This document shows positions 41,440 through 52,930 of a stretch of 64,000 nt of DNA, in pieces. A program made the translations under genes and the position numbers. Under the pieces are notes generated by a model. It saw nothing but the letters and a program-made list of their open reading frames with translations, made no database searches and had not been told where the DNA came from. Within the stretch, counting starts at the first letter, position 1. Every line of letters begins with the position of its first letter. Source of the stretch: Xiphydria camelus (taxonomy: Eukaryota > Arthropoda > Insecta > Hymenoptera > Xiphydriidae); NCBI GenBank assembly GCA_963678675.1, contig OY783197.1, forward strand, positions 14,233,813-14,297,812, in the 5' to 3' direction.

Positions 41440-41694
41440 TCGTCCCCTTCCTGCAAAAAGTCACTAACTAACATTTATCATCAACTGACTTAGTAGGTAG
41501 TTTCTGCTCTATAATATCGGTATTATATTTCGGTTAATGACTTTTTATGATGCGCGCATGTTCACTTCCAACGCATTTAGCACTTAGTGAGTTTTACCGT
41601 TTAAAGATTTAATAAAATGAAGTACTCTACTAGGTCCAGTTAGGTGAATTTTACAAAATATGTTAGTTAGTGACTTTTTTCAGGAAGGGGACGA
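41440..41694. mobile_element. TA-flanked MITE, 255 bp, inserted in R4
   Basis: Ends TCGTCCCCTTCCTGCAAAAA and complement are flanked by TA at 41438-41439 and 41695-41696. The same TA of the other R4 copy is occupied by a different element (53036-54395). Confidence 0.85.
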
Positions 41695-41696
41695 TA

Positions 41697-41999
41697 TATA
41701 CTGTCATAAGTAGTATCTTTATATGTGATGAAACAATTCGTCATGGTCATTGGAAGAGTAGACTTAGAGAGAGAGAGAGAGTTCAAGGTAAAACGTCTTC
41801 ATGGATTTCTGTAGACGACCAAAATATAAGAGAAATCCGATGGTCTGTAAATTTGAAAGCGGTATATGTTTTATTTCTCCAAAATACTAAGGCAAAGTGA
41901 AAAATATAAGGGCTCTCTCTAGTCTATAAATCCCTTTCAAAATATCACGAGAATAAATCAAAAGTAACGTGGTTATAATTAATTGGCTCGTATCGGTAT
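41697..41999 (+). repeat. Repeat family R4, right part
   Basis: It matches 54398-54640, with GATGAAACAATTCGTCA and ATCCCTTTCAAAATATCACG. A GAGAGAGA run at 41768 is present only here. Confidence 0.75.
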
Positions 42000-42428
42000 A
42001 AAATGTGAGACTTTAATTTTGTGGTAATAAAAAGCTATTCTTCTACATGTACGTATCTTTCTCGTGAATAAATTCCAAAAAGTAGTGAAATCCCCCCACA
42101 AAAACAGATTCTCTGTAAAAAAAGGCGGCATGTTCATTCAGTGCCAACAAAAATTGATACGTAAAATACTCTCCAAAAAAGATTTGAAATCAATTAAGAT
42201 CGCCATGTTCAAGATTTATGTATTAAAAGTAAAAGGCATCATTTGAAAGAAAAATTATTGTAAATCAAGTTACTAAAAAATTGGATTAAAAAAATGTATT
42301 AAACAATTTTAATAAAAAAGAACGCCGCATTTTTTCATTCAAAATAAAAAATGCAGACAGAATTATACTCGATGTTTATGCACTTATGATTTTAAATAAA
42401 TTCATACACTTATATGATACCACCAGTA

Positions 42429-42549
42429 TACCGAATGTCGCACGGGAAACCGATCAGGCGGGGGCCTTCTGAATTTCTCTGAATTTGACTTCGGCAGTGC
42501 AATTTATGAATCACTCTAGCACCGTCCAAGCACTACCAATTATTCGGCA
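42429..42549. mobile_element. 121-bp TA-flanked MITE in R3 copy 2
   Basis: Left CCGAATGTCGCACGGGAAAC... wait-free reading of the ends is TACCGAATGTCG and CAATTATTCGGCA, flanked by TA. An identical-length copy sits at the same spot of R3 copy 3 (55117-55237), and R3 copy 1 is empty there. Confidence 0.8.
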
Positions 42550-42570
42550 TAGTGGACAAAATATGAAAAC

Positions 42571-43251
42571 TTAAAGTAGTATGGTCACTCTCCAAAGTGA
42601 TCGTTGAGTGTCCGTAAAAAAAGTCATCAAAAAACTATGATTTATAATTGGAAATTCTCTTTGTGAATTATAAAATTTAAGACCATAAGAATTAGTCGAT
42701 TATTTTGATTATTTTTCACTTATTATTCAAATAATGTGCCTCCTTTGACTAGCGTCTTTTTATGTGTGGCAACGCATATTATCAATGGGCTCGTGGCCCA
42801 GTAGAGAAAACCACGATACACTCAAACGTATGAGTGTGTCGTGGGGAAAACGAGATCTGAAATGCACGCTTGTGTGTGAACCCACTCCACTGACGCGACG
42901 CTGCCGCATCTACTCGACGCGCTATTTCCGAACACCGAGAAGCAGAAATTAGTTATAACTAAAGTATCAAACGGTCAATAATTTACATCAATGGGTGTAA
43001 ATTTTTGTTTTTCCCCGTTTTTTGGTATATTTTTTATATTTTAATCTTGGATTTTACATACAAACCCAAAGAAATGTGTCTTGCCCATAAGACTCTGGTT
43101 TATTTTCTACTCGGTAATTAATTTTTATCAGACATACTAAACGGTCAATCTACCCCAAATTGCACCAGGAGGTTTCTATTGATATTAGCTTGCATACATA
43201 ATTATTTCATATTTAAATCTTGGAAATCGATTCATGACCATACTACTTTAA
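42571..43251. mobile_element. 681-bp MITE in R3 copy 2 with TTAAAGTAGTATGG ends
   Basis: Ends TTAAAGTAGTATGGTCA and complement are inverted. R3 copy 3 reads ATGAAAACGCGGCAAG across the site, so the insertion duplicated only AC, if no bases were lost. The TTAA belongs to the ends and is not at the empty site. The 62-codon frame inside at 42764 has no known domain. Confidence 0.7.
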
Positions 43252-43445
43252 ACGCGGCAAGTTCTTTTTTATTAAAATTTTTTAATAAATTTTTTAATCG
43301 AATTTTTTAGTAACTTGATTTACAATAATTTTCCTTTCAAATGATGCCTTTTACTTTTAATACATAAATCTTGAACATGGCGATCTTAATTGATTCCAAA
43401 TCTTTTTTGGAGAGTATTTTACGTATCAATTTTTGTTGGCATTAG

Positions 43446-43600
43446 GGTTACGGAAATGAGTAACCGATGTTGAAAAAAGGTGGGGACTATACCCAAGGTA
43501 TTTAGTAGCACTAGTAGTAGTAGCTAATGCTACTAAATTCCTCGGTTATGGTCCCCGCCTTTCTTCAACTTCTGTCACTTATTTCCGGAATACTATTCAA
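43446..43600. repeat. Palindromic MITE
   Basis: GTGGGGACTATACCCAAGG faces CCTCGGTTATGGTCCCCGC around a GTAGTAGTAGC centre. It lies against the R3 arm. Confidence 0.75.
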
Positions 43601-44255
43601 TCAAAATCACTTTTCGTATGCGGAATTCGACCATCAGATCAGATTTTTGAGAAAATTGGAATTGAACTTCGCAAAAACAGTGTTTTTTGCAATATTTAGG
43701 ACGAAATATCTTTAGTAGTAGACGTCATGGGCGAGCTTTCACCACGGGATAGTATTTAGCGTTAAAAAATGCACAAGAAATGCCTATTCGGGTTTTTGAT
43801 CCGGCATGAATTTCAAATATATAATTCAAAGTTCATGGAGATATCGCAACGAAAATAACCTAAAAAGAAACACTGCGTCGTCTCTGATCTTGATGCTACT
43901 TCATTAACTTTACTTCATTAACTCGGAGCTCACCAGAAAAGATGAACCCTTCCTTCTCTTTAACATGACAGTCATGACAGTGACTGCTCTCGAAGGTTCT
44001 TCTCATTAAATTTTATAAGATAATTTGATACTTTCTTTTTCAAAACAGTAGCGATCATGATAGTTAATCATTCATTATTATTTATGGAATAATTCGGTAC
44101 AATTTGCACTGTTTGAAATACCATTATTATATCAATTTTGTTATTTTTTAATTTAAAAATTTTGTGAAGACAGTGCATTCACAATATATATTTACGAAGT
44201 GTTTGCATGTCGTTAAGGCTCCGTGACTGCACTGACAAGTTAGCTGCGTACCTTA
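43601..44255. other. Unassigned; small piece of SWIM element sequence
   Basis: Bases 43975-44025 match the CAGTGACTGCT...GAAGGTTC region of the SWIM elements (22850, 27715). The rest shows no feature. Confidence 0.4.
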
Positions 44256-44880
44256 TACGCAAGTTTATTTTATCTGTTGTCAAGAAGGCAAGTATGGCTA
44301 TACTGGTAGCGTGCTAGACTCGCATGCTCGAGGACCCGGGGTCGATCGCTCGGTATTTTTTTTTTTCATTACGAAATTGTTAAATTTTTTTTTCATTCTA
44401 ATTTGATAATTTAATACTCTAATATATTTAAAGCATTTAAAAATATATAACATTATAATATATTAATTTCTGACGAACGTGAAATATCTGCTTTTCCTCA
44501 CAAAAGGTGTTTAGAAAGAAGGTTATGAGACGGTACCTGTAGGGTCCATTTTTACCTGGCAACAAAGAGATTCTTATCTGCTTGTGAATCATTTCGTTCT
44601 AGAATGTACAGTATCAAAACGAACAGCGTCGGCAGTTCGTTTCCGTACGCAGTAAAAAAATTTAACAATTTCGTAATGAAAAAAAAAAGACTACGGAGGG
44701 ATCGAACCCGGGTCCTTGAGCATGCGAGTCCAGCACACTACCGGTATAGCCATACTCGGCCGCTTGACAACAGACACGCTACCCGGGTCCTTGAGCATGC
44801 GAGTCCAGCACGCTACCAGTATAGCCATGCTCGGCTACTTAACAACAAATAAAATAAACTTGCCTATAAGGTAATCGGTT
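44256..44880. repeat. Foldback with tRNA-like arms
   Basis: CAAGTTTATTTTATCTGTTG and the following tRNA-like segment on the left are mirrored on the right by two tandem inverted copies (44692-44762 and 44775-44845). A poly-T/poly-A run lies inside each arm next to the segment. Confidence 0.75.
44296..44365 (+). tRNA. tRNA-like segment in foldback (SINE-type)
   Basis: TATGGCTATACTGGTAGCGT fits box A, and in the two right-arm copies GGGTTCGATCCC fits box B; the left copy reads GGGGTCGATCGC. The length of about 70 is tRNA-sized, but the T stem and acceptor stem do not pair properly. The two inverted copies lie at 44692-44762 and 44782-44838. I read them as a tRNA-derived SINE head, not active tRNA genes. 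Confidence 0.5.
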
Positions 44881-45494
44881 ATTGTGAGCACGCGCAGTAA
44901 AGAAAGATTTATTCCCTTAACGCGTTAACACAATCTTGTTGAAATTAGTTTTCGATCCTCAAAAAGGCGTTACGTATAACGTAAGCATGAAACCTAACCT
45001 TCAAGCGTAAATCGGTAAATCAACCCTGTACACCCAGCATTTCGGATTCTGTCGCTAGTGACTTTCTAAAATGTCATTTTTAAACATAGGTACTAGCCAA
45101 TGAACAATTAATTCTCATGCCCTCATAAGCTACAGTGCATTTCCGTTATCGCTTATTAAACGTACCCTATTTTTCTTCTAATAAGGTATCACGTTATCGT
45201 TTAATAGCGTATTCGGTTATTATGAAGCCACTGCGCATGCTCAACATAATGTTTTACGTTTAAAGATCTAAAATTAAGAAGCTCAAAAACTACCTATTAC
45301 CGCGGTAAGACGTGACCGCGCCGGTAAACACGACGACACTCAGCCGGCGGTGTTTGTTTATGCGTCGAAGAAACTATTGGGGGGGGGGGGTCCGCCGTAC
45401 CGGGCTAAGGGCATCCGCCTTGCTTCCGTGGAGCTACGGGGGGAGCCCCCTAGTGTGGATTAAAATTAATAAATAATAATGATTGATTATTTGA
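44881..45494. other. Unassigned; one arm of MITE family C
   Basis: At 45025-45130 TGTACACCCAGCATTTCGG and the following sequence match one arm of family C. A run of eleven G lies at about 45379. The 45410-45450 stretch is GC-rich without a recognised role. Confidence 0.45.
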
Positions 45495-45652
45495 AAAGTG
45501 GAAGTGTAAAACCGGCTAAGTGCCAATTTTTTTTACTTCGATTTTTCTTGCATGAATATAGTCCTATATAGAACTATATTCATGCCAAAAACAATCGAAA
45601 TAAGAAAAATTGGCACTTATAGCCGGTTTTACACTTCCACTCTTCATTTGTC
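45495..45652. mobile_element. Palindromic MITE, about 155 bp
   Basis: AGTGGAAGTGTAAAACCGGC faces its complement across a centre of ATATAGTCCTATATAGAACT. The stem is nearly perfect. Confidence 0.85.
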
Positions 45653-46441
45653 TATGCCTAAGTTTTTAATGTAGTAATTCATGTAGTAACAAATTTTTGG
45701 AAATAAAGTTTGGTTTAAGTGATATTTAATTAGATTTTGTCATTCTTCTTATAAAATATTCTTCTATTAGTGATCAAAAAAGGAAAGCAGAAAGTGGGGA
45801 ATACTCTTCTGATTATTTTAATTATGGTTTTATGTATTTTTCACAAAAAAAAGTTCAAGATTTATTAAATAAAGAGAAAAACTTATCATTCACTACATCG
45901 TAGAGGAGTTATAGGCTTAATATATAGGTGGTATGTGCAAAAGGTAAAAGATGATTGCGGAAATTTAGGCGGAAAAGGATGGTAGCACGAGGTAGTAGGA
46001 CCTCTAGGCGGAAATCATGAGTTAAAAATAGAATGTAGGGTTTTCAGGAGGAACTTAGGTGTTCTAGGGGGTAAGCAGGTCCAAATAGACGACTCGGGCT
46101 CACTCTTCCAAAATTTGATACTCTGAAGACTATTTCGAAGACGAAACTAGATACAAAGAATGCTTAATTCAAAAGTGGTTTAGTTTCTAAAATGAAATAA
46201 CCTACGAAGAAAGTTTAATTACGAAAGTTGTTTAGTCTCTAAAATAACATAATTTTCGTATGCAGACTTGTTCGTTAACAAATGTTGATTTATCATTAAT
46301 TGATAAATACAAAATCGTTCAAGTGCTATTCAGATCAACCCCGAGCATGTTAAATTGCGTTGTTGTAAGTACGATTTATAGTGAACCCTGCGGTGCATCA
46401 CTTCCATATTATTTTCTGAGTCCAAACCATCGGACCGGATA
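45653..46441. other. Unassigned intron sequence
   Basis: No gene or repeat was recognised. Near 45950-46080 short TAGGCGGAAA/GGTAGG-like words recur loosely. Confidence 0.35.
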
Positions 46442-46443
46442 TA

Positions 46444-47193
46444 CGAGGGATGTCCAGAAAATAAGATCCCTTTATTTTCTAAAAATCGAGTTTTTATTGG
46501 AAAAAAAATGAAATTTACAGGAATTGTACTTCAATATATGAATTACTTCTCTATGTAATCACTAGCTCTCTCAATACATTTTGTATACCTGGAAACGAGC
46601 TTTGAAATTCCCTTCTTGTAGAAATTTGCCGCCACCTCTTATATCCAGTTATTGACTGCTTCATTGATTTCGTCATCAGAGCTGAAGCGATTTACCGTTA
46701 ATTCTTCCTTTAATGTAGTGAATAAATGGTAGTCAAAAGGAACTAAATCAGAGCTGTAGGGTGGACGGGTCAGAATATCCCATCCAAACTGCACCACGAC
46801 AACGCTCGGCCTCATGTCGCTCGCGTGCCACCATTCAGCTTCTTGAGCAGTTCGGATGGGATATTCTGACCCATCCACCCTACAACCCTGATTTAGCCCC
46901 TTCTGACTATAATTTATTCACTGAATTAAAGGAGGAATGAGCGGTAAATCGCTTCAGCTCTGACGACGAGGTCAAGGAAGCAGTCAAGAACTGGACACAA
47001 GAGGTGGCGGCAAGCTTCTACAAGGAGGGAATTTCAAAGCTCGTTTTCAGGTATACAAAATGTATTGAGAGGGCTGGTGATCACATAGAAAAGTAATACA
47101 TATATTGAAGCACAATTCCTGTAAATTTCATTTTTTCCCAATAAAAATTCGATTTTTACTAAATAAAGTGAACTAATTTCTGGACATGCCTCG
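46444..47193. mobile_element. Mariner head-to-head palindrome, 750 bp
   Basis: Ends CGAGGGATGTCCAGAAAATA and near complement are flanked by TA. Both arms encode the mariner C-terminus pointing outward: on the minus strand SSDLVPFDYHLFTTLKEELT, on the plus strand PDLAPSDYNLFTELKEE, each with the third catalytic D. The junction is near 46850. An inverted duplication replaced the 5' half of the gene. Confidence 0.85.
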
Positions 47194-47198
47194 TACAT

Positions 47199-48120
47199 AT
47201 AGAGAGCAGAGGGAAAGATCCAATACTTTTTAAATTAAACACTTTCTTTTTTTTATGAATTGTTCATTTATTTTTCAACATAGTCGCCTTTCCACTCAAT
47301 ACACTTCGTCCAACGATATTCCAACTTTTTAAAACCCACCAAAAAGTAATTTTTTTCTAGGTCTGTAAAGTGCTGCGGCGATGACCTCTCCGTTTGATGA
47401 GAATTTCTTTCCAGAAAGCCATTTCCTCTAGTCTGAGAAGAGAAAGAAATCGCAGGGAGTCAAATCCGGTAAATAAGATGGATGCGACAGCAATTCTAAC
47501 TTCAAATCGACCAATTTCACTGTTGCAACGGCAGACGAATGGGGAGGTGCATTGTCGTGGTGGAACAGAACTTTTTTTTTTCGCCAAATTAGGGCGTTTT
47601 TTCTTCAATTCTTCGTGAAATCTGTCCAATAATTCAGCACAGTATACTCCTGTGACCGTCTTTCCTTTTTCCAAACAGTCGATAAAAACGATACCTTACG
47701 AATCCCAGATGACAGAGAGGCCATAATTTTACCGGCAAATGGTGTCATCTTTGCCTTTCTCAGAGCAGGTTCACCCTTTACAGTCCTCTATTTTGACTGT
47801 TCTTTGGTTTCTGGTGTGTAGTGATGGCTCCAAGTTTGATCAACAGTCACGTATCGCCGAAGAAACTCTTTCGGATTACGCTGGTACAAGTCCAAGCACC
47901 ATTGTGAAGAAATCACTTGATTTCGTTTTTATTCCATAGTCAACAAACGCAGCACCCATCGAGCTGAAAGCTTTCTCATGCCTAAATGTTCATGTGAAAT
48001 GTTCCGTACGCGTTCGTCTAAAATGTTTACCATCTCAGCAACCTCACTAACCTTCACTCTGCTATCTGCCAACACGATGTCGTGGATTTTATTGACAATT
48101 TTCTCGGTAGTTGCTTCAGC
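47199..48120 (-). pseudogene. Mariner (DD34D) transposase, most of the gene, inactive
   Basis: Reading the minus strand across frameshifts, the order is EKIVNKIHDIVLADSRVKVS, NISHEHLGMRKLSARWVLR, FLRRYVTVDQTWSHHYTPET, KVLFHHDNAP-type sequence and PDLTPCDFFLFSDQRKWL. The three catalytic aspartates (VDQTW, HHDNA, PCDFF) are visible. The second and third are separated by 34 residues, the mariner DD34D spacing. WSHHYTPE is a mariner hallmark after the first D. The far N-terminus is cut off at 48120 by repeat X. Several stops and shifts make it a pseudogene. The 3' end CAGAGGGAAAGATCCAATAC recalls the ends of 9472-9833. Confidence 0.85.
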
Positions 48121-48440
48121 TTTGTAAACGGGAGAATGACGAATTCAATAGATGACCGATCGGGAAAACCTAACACCTGGCTCACATACAGACACAAAGG
48201 ATCAATTCACCATTCGAGGTAGCCTGACCCATCCTTATGGTCAGAAACGAGCATCCTGTACTCTTAACCGTTAGATACAGAACTCAGGAAATACCTAGCA
48301 TCACACCCTTGCCCATTAGGCACGGGCCTCGGAAAATACCCAGCGTCATCTTTTGTTCCACCGTCATTCCTCCTCTAGCCAATCAGGGCGTACCGCATCA
48401 GTCCACGCTATCCCCACCGTCTTTCAATTACTGTTAGATG
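48121..48440 (+). repeat. Repeat family X, copy without Harbinger (empty site)
   Basis: GAATTCAATAGATGACCGAT is followed by CGGGAAAACCTAACACCTGGC, with a single TAA at 48170-48172. The same sequence at 13.9 and 16.4 kb is split by the Harbinger element at that TAA. The block ends where family A starts. Confidence 0.7.
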
Positions 48441-48889
48441 TAAGATCAAGAGACACGGTAGTGTCTCGCGGCATGTTCATTCAAGCAGTTCGTCAGAACG
48501 ACGACAGCACTGTCTCCGCGGGCACCCGTGTATCTTTACAGGAAAAATGTCTGCCCCCTTCACCCCTCAATTTTTACATCGAATTTTCTCAATAAATATA
48601 CGGTTATAACCAAAACTATGCTTAGTTTCGCCATATAAATTGACTATTCTCTATTGATAGAGACCAGAATAAATGTTATAAGTTACATATTAACAGAGAT
48701 TCTTCCTTAGAACGCGAAGCCACGCCCCTTGCGCCTAAAAGTCGAGAATTCGATTTCTCGGCATATATGTCTAAATGTCCGAAAAATTCCGCCTGTCTTC
48801 GGCGATAGTCGGCCACGATCGGAAATGTCTACACAGATGCGACCACACGCATACGCCATCAAATGTATGCGAGTGTGTGATAGAATATA

Positions 48890-50092
48890 CAGGGTGGACC
48901 AGGTTAAACGTCATTTTTTTATATGTGATAGAACAATAAAAAAAAAGTAGACTTTCATAAGAAAATTTTTTTCAAAAATGTTTCCTAACAAAGATATAGG
49001 GTGTCAAAGTTTCGAAAAAAAAATGGTTTTCTCATCATAACTTCTAAACTGCTTGATCGATTTCCATGAAATTTCGCACACAGGCTAACGTCGTACAGCT
49101 CTAAGTAATAATTAAATAATTTTAAAAAATTCTCCAGTGGCGTAGATACTGGGGGCCGGTACCCACCTTTCCTCCTTCCCAATCTTCGGCGCCACTGGAT
49201 ATTTTGCAAAAAAAATTTAATTATTGGATTCCCCGTTTAATTTAAAGAAAAAAATCTCAAAAACGAAGTCACAAATCAACAATTTGCAAGGGTGACTTTT
49301 TTCTTTAAATTAAACGGGGAATCCAATGATTAAATTTTCTTTGCAAAATATCCAGTAGCGCCGAAGATTGGGAAGGGGTAAAGGGGGTTCCGGCTCCCAG
49401 TATCTACGCCACTGGAGAATTTTTTAAAATTATTTAATTATTACTTAGAGCTGTACGACATTAGCCTGTGTGCGAAATTTCATGGAAATCGATCAAGTAG
49501 TTTAGAAGTTATGATGAGAAAACCATTTTTTTTCGAAACTTTGACACCCTATATCTTCGTTAGGAAACATTTTTGAAAAAAATGTTCTCATGAGAATCTA
49601 TTTTTTTTTGTTACTCTATCACATATCACAATTAATGGAGTTCAACCTAGCTTTGGCCTGCTCGCAACCCTATAAATTAAAATAAATATCTCAAAAACGA
49701 AGCCATAAATCAAAAATTTGCAAGGGTGATTTTTTTCTCTAAATTAAACGGGGAATCCAATAATTAAATTTTCTTTGCAAAATATCCAATGGCGCCGAAG
49801 ATTGCGAAGGGGAAAGGTGGTACCGGCCCCTAGTATCTACGCCACTGGAGAATTTAAAAAAATTATTTAATTATTGCTTAGAGCTATTCTACATTAGCCT
49901 GTGTGCGGAATTTCATGGAAATCGATCAAGTAGTTTAGAAGTTATGATGAGAAAACCATTTTTTTCGAAATTTTGACACCCTGTATCTTTGTTAGGAAAC
50001 ATTTTTGAAACAAATTTTCTTATGAAAGTCTACTTTTTTGTTGTTGTTCTATCACATATCAAAAAAAATGACGTTTAACCTGGTCCACCCTG
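48890..50092. mobile_element. TA-flanked foldback MITE, 1.2 kb
   Basis: Ends CAGGGTGGACCAGGTTAAAC and complement are flanked by TA. The uninterrupted repeat reads GAATATATTCC at the site (for example 34140), so target and duplication are exact. Three related blocks with CCAGTGGCGTAGATACTGGG lie inside: two form the arms and a third is an extra copy near 49800. Confidence 0.88.
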
Positions 50093-50212
50093 TATTCCTT
50101 GAATGTTTGGTCTTGGTTTTCAAAGTTAATAAAATATTTCCATTCGCGAAACAATTCCCCTCGCGTTTATTTCGATCCTCGGACGCGCTTGTTAATAAAC
50201 AAGTGTTACAAA

Positions 50213-50821
50213 CTCGAGCTGCTTCCAAATCCATGTTGGGAAATTCTGCTGCGAGAATAATTATACAGTTAGGAGGTAGAGGTTTCAGGTCTTTCTCGTA
50301 CCATAACCGGTCACACACAGAACATACATATCCAAAATGATTTTCTAAAAACTTCTCGTTAAATTTGCAGTGAGCTTCGACATGTTGCAATAATGGATCA
50401 TATCCAACTGTTGAAGATGTTGGTTGCCTTGGAGATGGTTCTTGATCGGAAGAACGGTCATCATTTGGAGTCGATTGAATTCTTGCAGTCGCAGTCGCAG
50501 TCGTAGCTGTTGCTTCACGACGTCGAATTCTATAATCCCTTGAATTTCGTGCTGCAGTGGCTCTTTTATGCTGCAATCTTTCATTAGGCTCCGTGGATTC
50601 AGTGGGTGTCATTTCTCTTGCGCTGGTACCAGGCATCGGATCAGTAGATTGTTCTTCATTCGCACTTGTATTATCGAAACGTCTCTTTTTAGATGAGTGT
50701 GAAATAGCCATAGACTCGTTTTTTTTCGGGCACGATATTCACGCATGTACGCAGCAGCTGCAGTTTTCCTTTTTTTTACTTCTTCAGAAGTCTGTTTTTG
50801 TCTGTCTTCTCTTTGGAGCAT
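50213..50821 (-). pseudogene. Helitron Rep-type protein, N-terminal part
   Basis: From 50821 the minus strand encodes KKRKTAAAAYMREYRARKK, shifts frame in an A run near 50740 and continues MAISHSSKKRRFDN and ATAARNSRDYRIRRREA. These two M/N-R-x-Y-R-x-R-(K/R) segments are typical basic repeats at the start of insect Helitron proteins. Next come FGYVCSVCDRLWYEKDLKPL and ARVCNTCLL, a paired C-x2-C region found upstream of Rep in many such proteins. After CNTC the sequence departs into the flanking repeat near 50212, so Rep and helicase are lost. Confidence 0.7.
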
Positions 50822-51001
50822 TGCGCTATCTTTTTTCTATTCTTCGCCTGGTGAGTTGTGAGGAATCACACTAGTCGACGGAGATATCACTCCAGGTAAA
50901 TCTTTACCAGCTTCGTTAGAAGACTGCCAGTTGTAGATGCCGGATTTGCTGAAGAGTTAGATAACATTTCATTATGTAATATAAATTCAAGAGAAATAAT
51001 T

Positions 51002-51049
51002 ATTGATTGTTTCTCACCACGCATTAATACGTGGTGAGAAACAATCAAT
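51002..51049. repeat. Perfect 20-bp-stem hairpin
   Basis: ATTGATTGTTTCTCACCACG and its exact complement are separated by CATTAATA. It lies upstream of the Helitron-like gene. An AT dinucleotide-rich run follows at 51060-51150. Confidence 0.9.
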
Positions 51050-52930
51050 TTAAAACACTTTTTGTATATATATGTGTATATAATAGTATATATATATTTA
51101 TATGTACTTATATTTATATATAAATATATACATATTTATACATGATTTAGGCTCTATAACCTAAAAGCCCATAGTCAAACTATAATTTTTTTGTGTATTA
51201 TAGAACTATAGTTCTATGGATAGTGTATAATGAAGCAATTATCACTATATTCTATTATTACGTATTTATACTCACCAATTTTTATAACTCATAAGACACA
51301 CAGAAACACACTGCACTTAACACGTATTTTCACTAGAAAGTAATCCTAGCGTCCACGCGAGTGTGTGCATGGGCAGCTTGCGCGAATAGTATGCGCAGTA
51401 GCGCCACACACACATTGACGCAGTCACATGTACACGGGCTTACGTCTGACGCTCGATTTCCCAGGAAGGTCCCACCGTAGAGCGATAGCATAGATGTTTA
51501 CACATCAAAGAAATTCAGTGTAATCCGAGTAGTGAATCTCAATAGTGGTGACTGTGACAGACGCTCCGTATAGCTTGATAATCGTTTGTATATTTTCGAA
51601 TAATCGAGATAGTGAACGGATGTAGTGCTATGTTTCTCTGGTTGCCTGTGCATCAACAGCAGGAAAGGAGACGGTAGTATCTCAGAAGAATTGCCATCAG
51701 ATAAGTTTAATTGCCATCTGACAGCTTTAATACTAGATCTACCGCTACCGGTCAATTTGACCGGTGTCTTATTCAGAGTTCCATTCAACCTCAATTATTT
51801 CATAACCCGTGAGGTTTTTGTGAAAATTAGTAGAACACTTTTTTGTAGAGGATATTTCGGTCTCCAAAAAAGTTCTATAGTAGTGTGGACGAAAAATCCA
51901 CGGATAACGAGATAATCACCCGCCAAAACGACCGTCTTATAAAGCGCGACCATTCGGTAGTTCTAGTGTTAACCTCACTTTCGATGAAAGGATAAATATC
52001 TTTGTGGAAATTATATTTTTTGTTTTCAGCGTAATGCGAGCACGGGACGAATTGATGGTTTTTCTTCTCGGTCACAATCAAAGCCGTGGGAGAAAAATAG
52101 GAGATGTAATGGAATTGGATCACAACAATCAAGTAATTACTTTATCGTTGTTTTTTCTCTATCGATATATTTCCTGTTACGAGTTCTAATTTACACACCG
52201 ACCTGTCAAACCTGAAGTGTACATGTACCTCACTTCTATTTCATCTGTTCTTCGTCTCCGGTGTAACGTCAGTCAATGAGGAATCACTGATACCGATTAG
52301 AGAGAGTTCGAGGGTTATTCCTTATTCTTTGTAGCACAGCATCGATATTTTGCTGCACCTGTATTCTGTGAAGAAAAATCAAATTTATTTTTTGATCCAT
52401 CCACCATCAACATCAAAGTCGTGGCAGAAAAATAAGGGATACAATGGAATTGGATTACAATAATGGAGTAACTACTTTATTATTATTTTTCCTTTATCGA
52501 TATATTTCCTCTTTCGTATTATACTATCACACAAGTTCCAATTTATATACTGACCTGTCAAACGTGAATTATACATGTACCTCACTTCTGTTTCATCTCT
52601 TCTTCGCCTCTGGTGTAACGATGGAAATTACAAAATATCATCATTTACATCCCACAAAACACGTTTTTGCAAGTAACATTTCTGTAACATTCCTACAATA
52701 TTTTACAATATTCGTGTACACTACCGTATGTTAGAAAGTAATATATATTATCGATAAATTCGCGAATGTTGCAAAACATCATAGAAAAATTTCGGAATCA
52801 TTAAGTCGAAAGATCTCCTCGATAAAGTACAGCTCGATAAGATTGTACTTGTTAGGGCTGAATTATATGGGGTTTTTATAATTATTTTAGGACATCCCAG
52901 AAGAATACAGGTGCAGTAAAATATTGATGC

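Larger units (their letters stand above)
42000..43445. repeat. Repeat family R3, copy 2, with two nested insertions
   Basis: R3 is itself palindromic: the left arm with AAGGCGGCATGTTCATTCAG is mirrored in the right arm, which here is 43252-43445. Two MITEs occupy the middle. Confidence 0.75.
50213..51510 (-). mobile_element. Helitron-like insert (5' part)
   Basis: The insert splits family A between TTGTTAATAAA and AAATTCAGTGTAATC. Its minus-strand start holds the GATGTGTAAACATC hairpin followed by GCTATCGCTCTACGG, which resembles the block H border at 15590-15560. The coding part is listed separately. No helicase is present, so it is a fragment. Confidence 0.55.
48446..52930 (+). repeat. Dispersed repeat family A, copy 4, split by two insertions
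   Basis: The copy starts with ATCAAGAGACACGGTAGTGT at 48446. It runs to 48889, resumes at 50093-50212 after a MITE and again from about 51511 after a Helitron-like insert. It ends near 52930 with the GAAGAATACAGGTGCAGTAA landmark. Confidence 0.75.

Noticed and set aside
50052..50212. C-terminal extension of the Helitron-like protein
   Set aside because: The frame stays open past 50213 only by chance, running through repeat family A and a MITE end.
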